DNA from: Kribbella albertanoniae
GTDB lineage: Bacteria; Actinomycetota; Actinomycetes; Propionibacteriales; Kribbellaceae
DNA: 64,000 bases
Assembly (NCBI RefSeq): GCF_004348455.1
Contig: NZ_SMKA01000003.1
Span: 55,732-119,731, forward strand
Reading direction: 5' to 3'
Shown: positions 17,735-26,322 of the stretch, piece by piece
Position numbering within the stretch: position 1 is the first letter of the stretch
Layout: each line of letters opens with the position of its first letter
Notes under the pieces: model-generated
The model's input: only the letters and a program-made list of their open reading frames with translations
Database searches by the model: none
Told to the model about the DNA's origin: nothing
Made by a program: the position numbers and the translations under genes

Positions 17735-19117
17735 ATGGGAGATCCAGGGGCCAATTCCGCGGGCGCCGACCTGCATCTCGACCTGGCCGCATCCCGGGGC
17801 CGCAACGACCTGGTGCAGGCCCTGCACACCTCCATCCGGACTGGCCGCCTCCCGGCCGGGACCCGCCTGCCCTCCTCGCGCTCGCTCGCCAAGGACCTCG
17901 GCATCGCCCGGAACACGGTCGCCGACGCCTACGGCCAGCTCGTCGCCGAAGGCTGGCTGACGGCCAGACAGGGCTCCGGCACGGTCGTCGCCAGCCGTGC
18001 CAATGTCGCCCCGACCCAGGTCGCGACCTTGCCGCCGGTTCGGACCTTCCGCTACGACCTCACCCCGGGCTCACCCGACGTCTCGACGTTCCCGCGCGGT
18101 GAGTGGCTCGCCGCGGCCCGCAAGGCCTGGTCGGCCGCGCCGAACGAGGCGTTCGGCCTGGGCGATCCCCGCGGCCGGATCGAGCTTCGCCGTACGCTGG
18201 CCGACTACCTCGCTCGGGCCCGCGGCGTACGGGCCGATCCGGAACGCATCCTGATCTGCTCCGGCTACGTCCAGGCCCTCAGCCTGCTCTGTGAAGCAGT
18301 CCGCAACCTCGGCGGTACGACGGTCGCCACCGAGGAGTTCGGTTACAGCCTGCATCGCGACGTCATCCGGGCGCGTGGCTTGCGGCCAGTCCCGATCGCA
18401 CTCGACGAGTACGGCGCCGACGTGTCCCAGCTGACCGGCCAAGCCGTGCTGCTGACCCCCGCGCACCAGATGCCGACCGGCGTGCCGCTGTCGCCAGAAC
18501 GCCGTACGGCGGCTGTCGAGTGGGCGGCGAAGTCCGGAGCGGTGCTGATCGAGGACGACTACGACGGTGAGTTCCGCTACGACCGGCAGGCCGTGGGAGC
18601 CCTGCAGGCGCTGGACCCGGAGCGCGTCGTCTACACGGGCACCGCCAGCAAGAGCCTCGCCCCGGGCGTCCGGCTCGCCTGGATGGTCCTCCCGCAGCAC
18701 CTTCTCGAGCCGGTGATCGCCGTCAAGCGTGTTGCCGACTATCAGACCGCAACGCTCGAGCAGTTGGTGCTCGCCGAGTTCATTGCCTCCGGCCACTACG
18801 ACCGGCATGTACGGCGGTCGCGCCTGCACTACCGGCGTCGCCGCGACCGTCTGGTCGAGCTGCTCGCGGAACGCGCCCCGAACGTCAAGGTCGCCGGAAT
18901 CGCAGCCGGCATGCACGTCCTGCTCGACGTACCGGGTGATGCCGAGGACATGGTGGAGCGCGCGGCCCGCCAGGGGCTCGGGCTCGCCAGCATGAGCACC
19001 TACCACTTCGCCCCGACCCCGGCGACCCGGCAAGCCGTCATCGTTGGCTACGGCACTCCACCCGACCACGCCTATCCGGGCGCGCTCGATCTGTTGTGTC
19101 AGGTCCTAGGCGTCTGA
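17735..19117 (+). CDS. MocR/PdxR-type regulator (GntR HTH fused to aminotransferase fold)
   Basis: A 460-residue protein. Residues 15-85 form a GntR winged helix (RLPAGTRLPSSRSLAKDLG, then RNTVADAYGQLVAEGW). From about 110 the protein has the fold-type I aminotransferase body, including ILICSGYVQAL, EDDYDGEFRYD and YTGTASKSLAPGVRLAW, where Lys306 would hold pyridoxal phosphate. Regulators of this class sense PLP or a ligand and control divergent genes, here most likely the AhpD-like and ICL/PEP-mutase family pair. The start is probably leaderless. The 3' end overlaps the convergent homocysteine methyltransferase gene by 12 bases. Confidence 0.88.
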   Translation: MGDPGANSAGADLHLDLAASRGRNDLVQALHTSIRTGRLPAGTRLPSSRSLAKDLGIARNTVADAYGQLVAEGWLTARQGSGTVVASRANVAPTQVATLPPVRTFRYDLTPGSPDVSTFPRGEWLAAARKAWSAAPNEAFGLGDPRGRIELRRTLADYLARARGVRADPERILICSGYVQALSLLCEAVRNLGGTTVATEEFGYSLHRDVIRARGLRPVPIALDEYGADVSQLTGQAVLLTPAHQMPTGVPLSPERRTAAVEWAAKSGAVLIEDDYDGEFRYDRQAVGALQALDPERVVYTGTASKSLAPGVRLAWMVLPQHLLEPVIAVKRVADYQTATLEQLVLAEFIASGHYDRHVRRSRLHYRRRRDRLVELLAERAPNVKVAGIAAGMHVLLDVPGDAEDMVERAARQGLGLASMSTYHFAPTPATRQAVIVGYGTPPDHAYPGALDLLCQVLGV

Positions 19118-19966
19118 GATCGCGTCAGCCAAGGCGCGGACACCGGCCGGGCCGACGCGGCAGCAGCCACCGATGTAGGTGGCTCCGGCAGCGGCCCAAG
19201 CCGGGGCGAGGTCGGCGAGAGTCTCCGACGAGCCGGTCCAGCTGCGGGTGCCGGCGTCCCACGTCTCTCCGCTGTTCGGGTAGACGACAGTCGGTTTGGT
19301 CGCGAGCGCGATGGCTGGGGCGACCTCTTCCGGTGCACAACAGTTGATGCCAACGGCAACCACCTGGTCGATGGCGGCGAGCGCGAACGCGTCGGCCAGC
19401 AGCTGGCCGGCCCGGGTCTGGCCGTCGGCAGCGCTGTAGGAGAGCCAGGCCGGGAAGTCGAGCTCCTGCAGCAGTTGCACCAGCACCTCGGCCTCGTCGA
19501 TATCGGGGATCGTCTCGACCGCGAGCAGGTCAGGGCCGGCGCCGATCAGCAACTCCAGTCGCGGTCCGTGGAAATCACGCAGGGCCGAAGCAGTGACGCC
19601 GTACCGGCCGCGGTACTCGGAGCCGTCGGCAAGGAACGCGCCGTACGGACCGACCGATGCAGCGACCAGCCGGCCGCCGCCGAACTCGTCGCGGACCTCG
19701 CGGGCGATGCGCACACTGGACGTGATCAGTTGTTCGGCCTCGGCGATCGGTACGCCGGCCTGTGCGAAGCCGGCGACGCTCGCCTGGTAGCTGGCGGTCG
19801 TTGCGACCATTGCGCCGGCCTCGAAATACGCGCGGTGGACGGCGGCGATCTCGGCCGGGGCGTCCTTCAGCAGCCGAGCCGACCACAACGCGTCGGACAG
19901 GTCGTGACCGCGGTCCTCGAGCGCGTTCGACAGGCCGCCGTCGAGGACGATCGTTTTAGAGCTCAT
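19106..19966 (-). CDS. mmuM: Homocysteine S-methyltransferase
   Basis: A 286-residue TIM-barrel enzyme. It opens with IVLDGGLSNALEDRG, and the zinc-binding cysteines are at GINCCAP (about residue 210) and GGCCRVG near the end, the standard set for the S-methylmethionine/AdoMet:homocysteine methyltransferase family. It would make methionine from homocysteine. Its start overlaps the end of the D-amino-acid-oxidase-like gene by 11 bases, so both are one operon. Confidence 0.88.
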   Translation of the reverse strand: MSSKTIVLDGGLSNALEDRGHDLSDALWSARLLKDAPAEIAAVHRAYFEAGAMVATTASYQASVAGFAQAGVPIAEAEQLITSSVRIAREVRDEFGGGRLVAASVGPYGAFLADGSEYRGRYGVTASALRDFHGPRLELLIGAGPDLLAVETIPDIDEAEVLVQLLQELDFPAWLSYSAADGQTRAGQLLADAFALAAIDQVVAVGINCCAPEEVAPAIALATKPTVVYPNSGETWDAGTRSWTGSSETLADLAPAWAAAGATYIGGCCRVGPAGVRALADAISDA

Positions 19967-20864
19967 TGGTCAACGCCAAGACCTCGTCGGCGCAGCCCCA
20001 GGACAGGGTGACGCCGGAACCGCCATGGCCATAGCAGTGGATGACCTTGTCCACCAGCTCGCAGCGAACCGAAGGCCGGTGCGGGCGCAGACCGACCCGC
20101 GCCCGGAGGACCGTTGCCTTGCGCAACTGTGGGACCAGCACTGCGGCGCGCTCCAGAATCGCCGTACTGACTGATGGGTCGGCGGCCAGATTCCAGTCGC
20201 CCGGCTCGCTGGTGCCGCCGACGATCACATCGTTCGAGCGCGGGATCACAAAGGTGGTCGCGTCGGCGCGGTCGGCGATCAGCCACTCGGACAGTCCGCA
20301 CTGCGCAACGCTCAGCACCTGTCCCCGCACCGGCGTCACGGTCGGATCGCCCGCCGTCAACCTCGCGCCGAGCCCAGTGCAGTTGACCACGAGATCCGCC
20401 GAACTGGGCAGCCCCGACAAGGCTGCGCGAGTCAGTGTGCCACCCGCGTTCTCGAGCCGTTTCACCAACGACGGCAAGTACTGCGGCATCTCGACCACCG
20501 GCGCCGTGAACGCCCACCCGTCCGCAAACCCGGTCGGCGGCGACGCCACCCGCGTCAGATCCGGCAGCACGTCGGCCCACACCGGGTCGGGCGTCCGCTC
20601 CACCAGCAACTCACGCCCATGCCGCAACTGCACCGAAGGTTCACGCTCGGCCAGCTTGGTGAACTCGTCGTACGACGCCTTGGCCCACTTGGCCACCCGA
20701 TCAGCAGGCTCGGCCAGATACGGCCCCCAGATCGCCCCTGCCACCGAAGACGTCGTCTCCAGCGGCAAGTCACGAGCCAGCACCGCCACCTCGTACCCGC
20801 TCTCCGCCAACCGAACAGCACACGTCAGCCCGATCACCCCAGCACCCACCACGATCACCCGCAT
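19956..20864 (-). CDS. D-amino acid oxidase-like FAD-dependent oxidoreductase
   Basis: A 302-residue flavoprotein. The N-terminus MRVIVVGAGVIGLTCAVRL is the dinucleotide-binding GxGxxG motif. VVNCTGLGARLTAG, VTPVRGQVL and GLRPHRPSVRCE match the D-amino-acid oxidase group, and GHGGSGVTLSWGCADEV is its conserved C-terminal FAD block. It probably deaminates a D-amino acid. I chose ATG 20864 because GGGGG lies just upstream; a GTG at 20882 would add six residues. Cotranscribed with the methyltransferase gene downstream. Confidence 0.85.
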   Translation of the reverse strand: MRVIVVGAGVIGLTCAVRLAESGYEVAVLARDLPLETTSSVAGAIWGPYLAEPADRVAKWAKASYDEFTKLAEREPSVQLRHGRELLVERTPDPVWADVLPDLTRVASPPTGFADGWAFTAPVVEMPQYLPSLVKRLENAGGTLTRAALSGLPSSADLVVNCTGLGARLTAGDPTVTPVRGQVLSVAQCGLSEWLIADRADATTFVIPRSNDVIVGGTSEPGDWNLAADPSVSTAILERAAVLVPQLRKATVLRARVGLRPHRPSVRCELVDKVIHCYGHGGSGVTLSWGCADEVLALTNEL

Positions 20865-20912
20865 ACCCCCAGTGTCCCCCACTGCAGAGGCGCTGTGCGA
20901 GGTGCTAACCGT

Positions 20913-21305
20913 CTAGCGCTCCCAAACCGTCACGAATGATCCGCACTCGTCCATCTGGGTGTGCTCTGTGAAGCAGGCCTGAACGGTGAGCTTCTTCGGG
21001 TTCTTCGCCTTGAGGAAGGCGTACGGCCCGAAATGCCCGACCGTGGCGCGATAGAGCTCGTTGGTGTTCGGCGCCTCGTACGTCATGAAGAAGACGCAGA
21101 CAGCGGGCTCGGTGTCGTTGTTCGGATCCGTCGTCGTGCCCTCGACAGTTACCGTGGTCCCGTCGTACGACCAGGTTCCCTCGCACTGCGAGCGAGTCGG
21201 CCACTCGGTCTCGAAGGTGCCTCCGGTGGTGGCCGATGCGTTCGTGCCGGTGGCTGCGCACAGTACGACGGCGATTCCTGCGGCGAGGTGGGCGATACGC
21301 TTCAT
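20913..21305 (-). CDS. Small secreted protein of unknown function
   Basis: A 130-residue protein with a clear signal peptide (MKRIAHLAAGIAVVLCAATG...ASA) and a beta-rich mature part with four Cys residues (SQCEGTW, AVCVFFM, VQACF and DECG) that could form two disulfides. It ends with FVTVWER. GGAGAG upstream of ATG 21305 supports the start. I do not recognise the family. It sits at the edge of the biosynthetic cluster and could be unrelated to it. Confidence 0.7.
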   Translation of the reverse strand: MKRIAHLAAGIAVVLCAATGTNASATTGGTFETEWPTRSQCEGTWSYDGTTVTVEGTTTDPNNDTEPAVCVFFMTYEAPNTNELYRATVGHFGPYAFLKAKNPKKLTVQACFTEHTQMDECGSFVTVWER

Positions 21306-21413
21306 CTGGCGTCTCTCCAAGCGTCGGCGGAAGGTGCTTCTCGGATCGTGTCCGATCGATCGCCCAGCGGCAAGAAAATTGCACCAACCTGCAGAAGTCG
21401 CTGCCGTGGACGG

Positions 21414-22640
21414 CTAACAGCGGTCCACGGCGAAGAGCAGGCCGTCCGCGATCCGGTCGGCGAACGTACGAATGATCGCGGGGTCGTACCGCTCGACCTC
21501 GTAGGCGATCGTCAGCTGACCGGTGGCCGCAACGTCGACAGCCAACCGACCGCGGGGGAGCCAGCTGCCTACACTCTCGGCAGCGATGCGGCGTATCTCC
21601 AGCTCGCCGACGCGGAGCGGTGTCCCCGAACCGGGTGCCTGTGACAGCGCCAGGGACACGGAGGGAAGCGACGCCGGCCGCCGACCGCCTCCGCACCGGC
21701 GATGCAGCAGCTCCGTGGCCACGTCGCCGTGGCTGAGGGCCGCACCGACCATCGCTCGCACCGAGCGCAGATCGATGACCTCCGGCGCCATCAGGAGCAC
21801 TGTCGCCGCGAACCAGCCGATAGCCTCTTGTTCGGCGGGCGTGCGCCGATTCTGGAGGTAGGTGTACATCATCGGACGGGAGCCGGGCGCCAGATCTCCG
21901 ATGGCGCTGAGAACGGCTTCGGCCGCCGCGACGAACGGCGTACAGCCGTTGGCGCGCGCAGCTGCCGTGTAGGACGCCCACCAGGTGTTGCCGAGATCGA
22001 CCACCTGAGCCGCGGCCGATCGGGAACCGACCTCGCTCAGCGGAAGCCGGACCGGGAACCGCGCGAACCCGAGTGGGCTGTCCGCGGCCCGGAGCTCGGC
22101 GACCGCGGCGTCCAGGCCCGGAGCCGGCTGGGCGGAACGGGCCGCGGCTGCGTCGGCGAAGGCCAGGAACGTCGGGTTGCAGGCGCACTGTTGCGATACC
22201 GGTGGCGAAGCGTAGAACGCCCAGAAATCGCGCCAGAAGATCTCGATCGACGTTCCGTCGAAGGCGAGATGATCCAGCTGTGCGGTCAATCGGTGTCTGT
22301 CGGCCCCGTCCGAGCTGATGACCAAGGCCAGCCGCGCATCCTCGACCGGCGACAGCGCCACCGTGCCATCCGCAACGGGTACCTCTGCGGCAGAACACGG
22401 TGCGACGACCTGGACGGAGTCTTCGAAGCTCAGGCGGAGCGCCGGGTGCCGGCGAGCGACCGCGAGGGCTGCCGATCGGACGGACTCCAGAGACAGCGGA
22501 CCGGTAACGTCGCAGGCCGATTCCATCAGGTTGGTCCGGGCTGTCGCGCCGTGCGCGGCTGCCTGACGCGCCCGTTCGAGACGGGCGTACTGCTGGAAGG
22601 TGAGCGGGTAGGAACCGGCGACGCGGCAGTCGGACGTCAT
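21414..22640 (-). CDS. Free-standing NRPS condensation-like protein
   Basis: A 408-residue protein with the condensation/acyltransferase fold. LTFQQYARLERARQAA matches the substrate-entry helix, ALRLSFED follows the usual R-F pattern, and the catalytic motif HHxxxDG appears as LDHLAFDG near residue 155. The first His is Asp, but the catalytic second His and the Asp-Gly are kept. A C-terminal half of the same fold follows (VSLALSQAPG). Such single proteins make amide or ester bonds between carrier-bound and free substrates. The start ATG 22640 overlaps the stop of the GNAT gene (ATGA). The frame remains open to 23528, but that upstream part is antisense to other genes. Confidence 0.75.
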   Translation of the reverse strand: MTSDCRVAGSYPLTFQQYARLERARQAAAHGATARTNLMESACDVTGPLSLESVRSAALAVARRHPALRLSFEDSVQVVAPCSAAEVPVADGTVALSPVEDARLALVISSDGADRHRLTAQLDHLAFDGTSIEIFWRDFWAFYASPPVSQQCACNPTFLAFADAAAARSAQPAPGLDAAVAELRAADSPLGFARFPVRLPLSEVGSRSAAAQVVDLGNTWWASYTAAARANGCTPFVAAAEAVLSAIGDLAPGSRPMMYTYLQNRRTPAEQEAIGWFAATVLLMAPEVIDLRSVRAMVGAALSHGDVATELLHRRCGGGRRPASLPSVSLALSQAPGSGTPLRVGELEIRRIAAESVGSWLPRGRLAVDVAATGQLTIAYEVERYDPAIIRTFADRIADGLLFAVDRC

Positions 22641-23155
22641 CCGGCGTCGATTCTGGACAGTGATGCCACGACGTGTGCCGTGGCGAATCGCGGATGGCGA
22701 AGCACCGCCTCCTCGACCAGTCCCAGCTTCTTCAGCAGACTCCGGCATGCCCTGTGGGCCACCTCCGCGGTGGCGACCACCGAGTCGGCGTCCGTCCGGG
22801 CGAATGCGTCGTCGATCACGGCCGCAGCCGCCTCGAAACCATAGCCGCGCCCACGCGCCGAGGCGTCCAGCCGGAAGCCCAGGTCCCAGGCGTTGGGGCG
22901 GACCGGCCAGGTCAGCGTCGTGACGCCGCAATGGCCGAGGAGAGCTCCGTCGTCGCGCCGGCACACAGCCCACCGGCCGATCCCGTGGAGACGCCAGTGC
23001 TCGATGACACTCGTCACGAAGTTCGCAGCCTCGGCAGAGCTGCGCGCCCGGCGATACGGGAACCAGTTGAAGCGGGGATCGGCGTACAGGACGGTCAGGG
23101 CATCGACATCGGCGGGCGTGAATCGACGCAGGAGCAGGGAATCTGTGCGAATCAT
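22637..23155 (-). CDS. GNAT acetyltransferase, RimJ/RimL-like
   Basis: A 172-residue acetyl-CoA-dependent N-acyltransferase: LLLRRFTPADVDALTVLY opens the domain and ASARGRGYGFEAAAAV is the acetyl-CoA pyrophosphate loop (R/Q-x-x-G-x-G/A). Overlap with the condensation-like gene by 4 bases says both are made together, so it may acylate the cluster product (self-protection) or a building block. It is divergent from the methyltransferase operon at 23243. Confidence 0.82.
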   Translation of the reverse strand: MIRTDSLLLRRFTPADVDALTVLYADPRFNWFPYRRARSSAEAANFVTSVIEHWRLHGIGRWAVCRRDDGALLGHCGVTTLTWPVRPNAWDLGFRLDASARGRGYGFEAAAAVIDDAFARTDADSVVATAEVAHRACRSLLKKLGLVEEAVLRHPRFATAHVVASLSRIDAG

Positions 23156-23174
23156 TCAGCCCCGGAGTTGCTCG

Positions 23175-23204
23175 TTGTGAGGTACCGTCGCATCGGATTA
23201 TAGG
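23175..23204 (+). promoter_or_regulatory. Probable housekeeping-type promoter for the 23243-26322 operon
   Basis: TTGTGA (23175-23180) and TATAGG (23199-23204) are 18 bases apart and match -35 and -10 boxes of the main sigma factor well. The position is 39 bases before the methyltransferase start, in an AT-richer gap between divergent genes. Confidence 0.55.
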
Positions 23205-23242
23205 GCTGGGGCAAGTTGTGTGAAGTGCCGATGAGGAGCCGG

Positions 23243-24115
23243 ATGAGTGTGGCAATCCCCGCGTCCGCGCGGCCGATCGGAGTATCCGGGCGCCTTGCCG
23301 CGGTCGCCCGGCAGGCAGAACGTGAGCTCGGCGCCTACCAGCGGCGGCGTGGACGGGCTCGTACGACGGTCGAGTCAGCGCGGGAATACGAGGCCCGCTG
23401 GTCCGGCCAGCATCAGGACGCACGGTGGCAGGCTGCGGAAAGCCTTGCCGATGCGGCCCGGCTCTCGTCGTACGGCAGCGCCCGGCTGCGGGCTCTGCTC
23501 GACTTCCGGGCGTACAGCATTCCCGCACCGGACTTCTTCGGCTGGCGGGCCGCCAAGCTCGCAGAGATCGTTGGCGCGTTCGTCCGGCCGGACGAACCCG
23601 TGCTGGAACTGGGGTGTGGGATCGGCAAGAACCTGGTGGCGCTGGCCGCCCACGGCTACTCCGATCTGGCGGGGGTCGACATCAGTCCCTCCGCTGTCCG
23701 GGCGTTGCACGACCAGTTCGCGTATTTCGGCCGCACCGTCCGGGGGCTCGAGGGCGACCTGATGGACCTGGCGCCGATCGGCGCGGAGCTTGCTGGGCGG
23801 ACTGTCCTCACGAACTATGTTCTCGAGCAGTTGCCACGCCAGCTGGACGTGGCGCTCGACCAGATCGCCAGGGCCCGGCCCCGCCAGGTGCTGCATATCG
23901 AGCCGTGTCCGGACCGGCTCCCCGGCCGCCGGGCCTGGGAACGATGGCCGAGTGTCTGGCATGTCCGCTCGCACGACTACCAGCGCGATCTGTACGCCAC
24001 GCTCTGCGAACTGGAGGCCACCGGCCGGCTCCGGTTGACCGAAGTCCGGCCGCTGGGTTATTCGCCATACATGTTCCACAGTGCTGTGCTGATCAGATGG
24101 GAGCCATATGAGTGA
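23243..24115 (+). CDS. Class I SAM-dependent methyltransferase
   Basis: A 290-residue protein. The SAM-binding motif I is VLELGCGIGKNLVAL (about residue 120), followed by LAGVDISPSAVRALHDQF with the acidic residue that binds the ribose. The N-terminal 100 residues are basic and helical (QAERELGAYQRRRGRARTTV). The substrate is unknown; O- or N-methylation of a small molecule is likely. ATG 23243 follows GAGGAG; earlier ATGs at 23231 and GTG upstream are weaker. First gene of a four-gene operon; it overlaps the kinase gene by 8 bases. Confidence 0.78.
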   Translation: MSVAIPASARPIGVSGRLAAVARQAERELGAYQRRRGRARTTVESAREYEARWSGQHQDARWQAAESLADAARLSSYGSARLRALLDFRAYSIPAPDFFGWRAAKLAEIVGAFVRPDEPVLELGCGIGKNLVALAAHGYSDLAGVDISPSAVRALHDQFAYFGRTVRGLEGDLMDLAPIGAELAGRTVLTNYVLEQLPRQLDVALDQIARARPRQVLHIEPCPDRLPGRRAWERWPSVWHVRSHDYQRDLYATLCELEATGRLRLTEVRPLGYSPYMFHSAVLIRWEPYE

Positions 24116-24668
24116 CGCTGTTGTCGTGCAGATGTCCGGGGCGCCGGGAGCCGGCAAGACGACCATCGCGCGCGAGCTGGTCCGCCACCGTCGCCTGGTC
24201 GCGATCGACCACGACATCGTGAAGACCGCGCTCCTCGAAAGCAGCGGCGCCTTCGACATCGCCAGCGTCGCAAGCTACGGCGTACTGAAGGCGATCGCCG
24301 ATGATGTGCTGGCGCAGGGGCTCGGTGTGATCATCGACAGCCCGTGCTTCTACGACGAGTTGCTGACAGCCGGTCAGCAACTCGCGGCCAAGCACGGCGT
24401 GGCGTATCGCTACATCGAGTGCGTCACCGAGGACATCGGACTGCTCGACCAGCGACTGCGGTCCCGGCCCGCGTTGCGCAGCCAACGCCGGTCAGTAGAC
24501 GCGCCGCCGGTGGATCTCGCTGCCGATCGTGAGCTCAGCGGTGTGGAGCTGTTCGAGTACTGGATCGCGAACATGAAGCGGCCGGACCACTTCCTGCAGC
24601 TCGACACGACCCGGCCGTTGGACGAGTGCGTCGCGGACGCTTTGGCGTTCCTCGGAAATCGGAGGTAG
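24108..24668 (+). CDS. P-loop small-molecule kinase-like ATPase
   Basis: A 186-residue protein with Walker A GAPGAGKTTIAREL at the N-terminus and a chloramphenicol-phosphotransferase/zeta-toxin-like layout: AIDHDIVKTALL follows, then VIIDSPCFYDELL as the Walker B region, and a LID-like Arg-rich stretch LRSRPALRSQRRS. Such enzymes phosphorylate small metabolites or nucleotides. It overlaps the methyltransferase by 8 bases and is followed after 2 bases by the oxygenase gene. It may act on the cluster intermediate or serve in resistance. Confidence 0.72.
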   Translation: MSDAVVVQMSGAPGAGKTTIARELVRHRRLVAIDHDIVKTALLESSGAFDIASVASYGVLKAIADDVLAQGLGVIIDSPCFYDELLTAGQQLAAKHGVAYRYIECVTEDIGLLDQRLRSRPALRSQRRSVDAPPVDLAADRELSGVELFEYWIANMKRPDHFLQLDTTRPLDECVADALAFLGNRR

Positions 24669-24670
24669 CA

Positions 24671-25366
24671 ATGCCACTCAGCAGCCCGCACATCACCGTT
24701 CCCGAACCATCGCGTCTGCAGCAGGCCGAGGCCAACTACGCTGCCTATGGTCTGGTGACCCTGGACGACGTGGTGGACGTCGGCGCACTGCGGCCCACGC
24801 TCCGTGCCATCTACGACGAGGTCGGACACCTGGCCCAGGAACGGCGTCAGCCACACGTCGCCGGCGAGGGTGTCCTCGGTGTCGGGCACCGGTTCGCCCG
24901 GCTCGACACCACGCCCGGCATTCCGGGCGGCGACGTCGTTGCGGAGTGCTTCACGGCGCACGGACTCGATCGCTGGGCCGCTGACTTCGCCGCCGAGTCG
25001 CTGCAGTGGATCGGTGCGATCACTGGTTACGACCTGACCTACGACCGTGCCTTCCTGCTCGTCTATCGCGAAGGTGACTACATCGGCCCGCACGGCGACA
25101 AGTACGACGGTCACCGGGTCAACCTGCAGATTCCGGTCGTTTACGACGCGGTCAGCTGCATGCGGGTGCTCCAGGACGGATATCTCGAACCGCAACTCGA
25201 TCGCGACGGCACGGTGCGGCTGCTGGGACCGCGGATGTGGCACGAAGTCCCACCGCTGCTGCCGTCCCGGCCGGACGTCGCGCCACTGCGTCTGGTGCTT
25301 TCGCTGCGAACGACCGGCGTACCCCGCGATCTCCAGCGCAACTACAGCGGGCAGGTGCTGGCGTGA
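24671..25366 (+). CDS. Fe(II)/2-oxoglutarate-type oxygenase
   Basis: A 231-residue protein. The facial triad is visible as PHGDKYDG (His141, Asp143) and GPRMWHEVP (His191), with a basic RLVLSLR strand that could bind 2-oxoglutarate. The layout recalls the small free-amino-acid hydroxylase/halogenase group (BesD-like), but the HxD rather than HxG motif argues for hydroxylation rather than halogenation. GGAGGT precedes ATG 24671. The stop overlaps the GTG of the next kinase gene (GTGA). It probably oxidises an amino-acid building block of the cluster product; the substrate is inference. Confidence 0.7.
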   Translation: MPLSSPHITVPEPSRLQQAEANYAAYGLVTLDDVVDVGALRPTLRAIYDEVGHLAQERRQPHVAGEGVLGVGHRFARLDTTPGIPGGDVVAECFTAHGLDRWAADFAAESLQWIGAITGYDLTYDRAFLLVYREGDYIGPHGDKYDGHRVNLQIPVVYDAVSCMRVLQDGYLEPQLDRDGTVRLLGPRMWHEVPPLLPSRPDVAPLRLVLSLRTTGVPRDLQRNYSGQVLA

Positions 25367-26322
25367 CCTACACCGTCGACCGGCTGATACCGACGATGGC
25401 CGGATCCACCGTGCACCTTGCCCACGACAGCAATGGCAGCGCAGTCATCCTCAAGCGAGCCCAGACCCCGGCCGCGGCTGCCGACCTGGCCGGATACGCG
25501 CGACAGCTGCAGCGGCTTGGTGAGATCCCGTCGGCGGCGCCGTTCTATCCCCCCGTGCTGCGGCTGGAGGACGATCTCCTGGTGCTGCCGTACTACTCCC
25601 ACGGATCCTTGGACGCGCAGGGGGCTGGGGACCGGGCAGCCTTTGTCCGGCTGGTCGGTCAGGCCGTCGATGCGGTCTTCACGATCTCCGCTCTGCACTC
25701 CATGCCGGCTGGTGTGGACGCTGCCCGGGCCTTCTGGCGCAGCCAGTTGGTCAGTCGTTTCGATCGGCTGAAGGCGACCGGGGCATCGGTGGCCGAGCCG
25801 CCGTTCAGCACCATCTCCGGGTGGCTCGCGTCCGGCTACTTCGATCAGTTGCTCGATGCCGCTGTGACCAGACCGCTGGGCCTGGCGGCGCACGGCGACT
25901 TCGGGCTGAACAACGTCATGCTGGCTGCTCCGGGGAGCGAGCTGCGTTTCATCGACCTCCGCGGTGCGACCCCGTGGGCGGACGATCTGCCGTGGTGGGA
26001 TCCGATCCTCGATCTGGCCACGCTGATCACGTTCCATTGCCGGATCGAACCCGCCCTCGGCGTGCGTGACGGGATCGCTGTCAGCGGCCCGCACAACCGG
26101 GCGACGCTGACGCCGGACGAGATCGTTGCCTTGTGCCCACCATCGTGGACGGACGGTGATCCGGGCTGGCGACTTCGCCTGCAACTGGGCATCGTCATCC
26201 GGATCCTCGGTAGCGTGAGCGTTCAGTTGACCTCGGCACCGATCGACCGCGAGGCCCGTTCCGGCCGCGTCACCCACCTTCTGACCCAGGCGATCGACGA
26301 GCTCAGCCGCCTGACCCGGTAG
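25363..26322 (+). CDS. APH-fold kinase (aminoglycoside/choline kinase-like)
   Basis: A 319-residue protein with the aminoglycoside-phosphotransferase fold. The N-lobe strand SAVILKRAQ supplies the ATP Lys. The catalytic loop is AHGDFGLNNVML (His177, Asp179, Asn184), and RFIDLRGATPW is the metal-binding Asp segment. The GTG start overlaps the oxygenase stop by 4 bases. The second kinase at 32530 has a comparable HGD loop and an ID-x-RG segment, so both may act on related amino-alcohol or sugar-like substrates. The 3' end overlaps the convergent MFS gene by 20 bases. Confidence 0.75.
   Translation: MTYTVDRLIPTMAGSTVHLAHDSNGSAVILKRAQTPAAAADLAGYARQLQRLGEIPSAAPFYPPVLRLEDDLLVLPYYSHGSLDAQGAGDRAAFVRLVGQAVDAVFTISALHSMPAGVDAARAFWRSQLVSRFDRLKATGASVAEPPFSTISGWLASGYFDQLLDAAVTRPLGLAAHGDFGLNNVMLAAPGSELRFIDLRGATPWADDLPWWDPILDLATLITFHCRIEPALGVRDGIAVSGPHNRATLTPDEIVALCPPSWTDGDPGWRLRLQLGIVIRILGSVSVQLTSAPIDREARSGRVTHLLTQAIDELSRLTR

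Noticed and set aside
20913..21305. Secreted small protein as the precursor peptide of a ribosomal natural product
   Set aside because: It has a Sec-type signal peptide and Cys-paired beta-rich body; no leader-core layout or maturase lies next to it.
22641..23528. Upstream extension of the condensation-like gene
   Set aside because: It overlaps the GNAT gene and the divergent methyltransferase start, has shadow-like Arg/Pro/Ser composition, and ATG 22640 is coupled to the GNAT stop.
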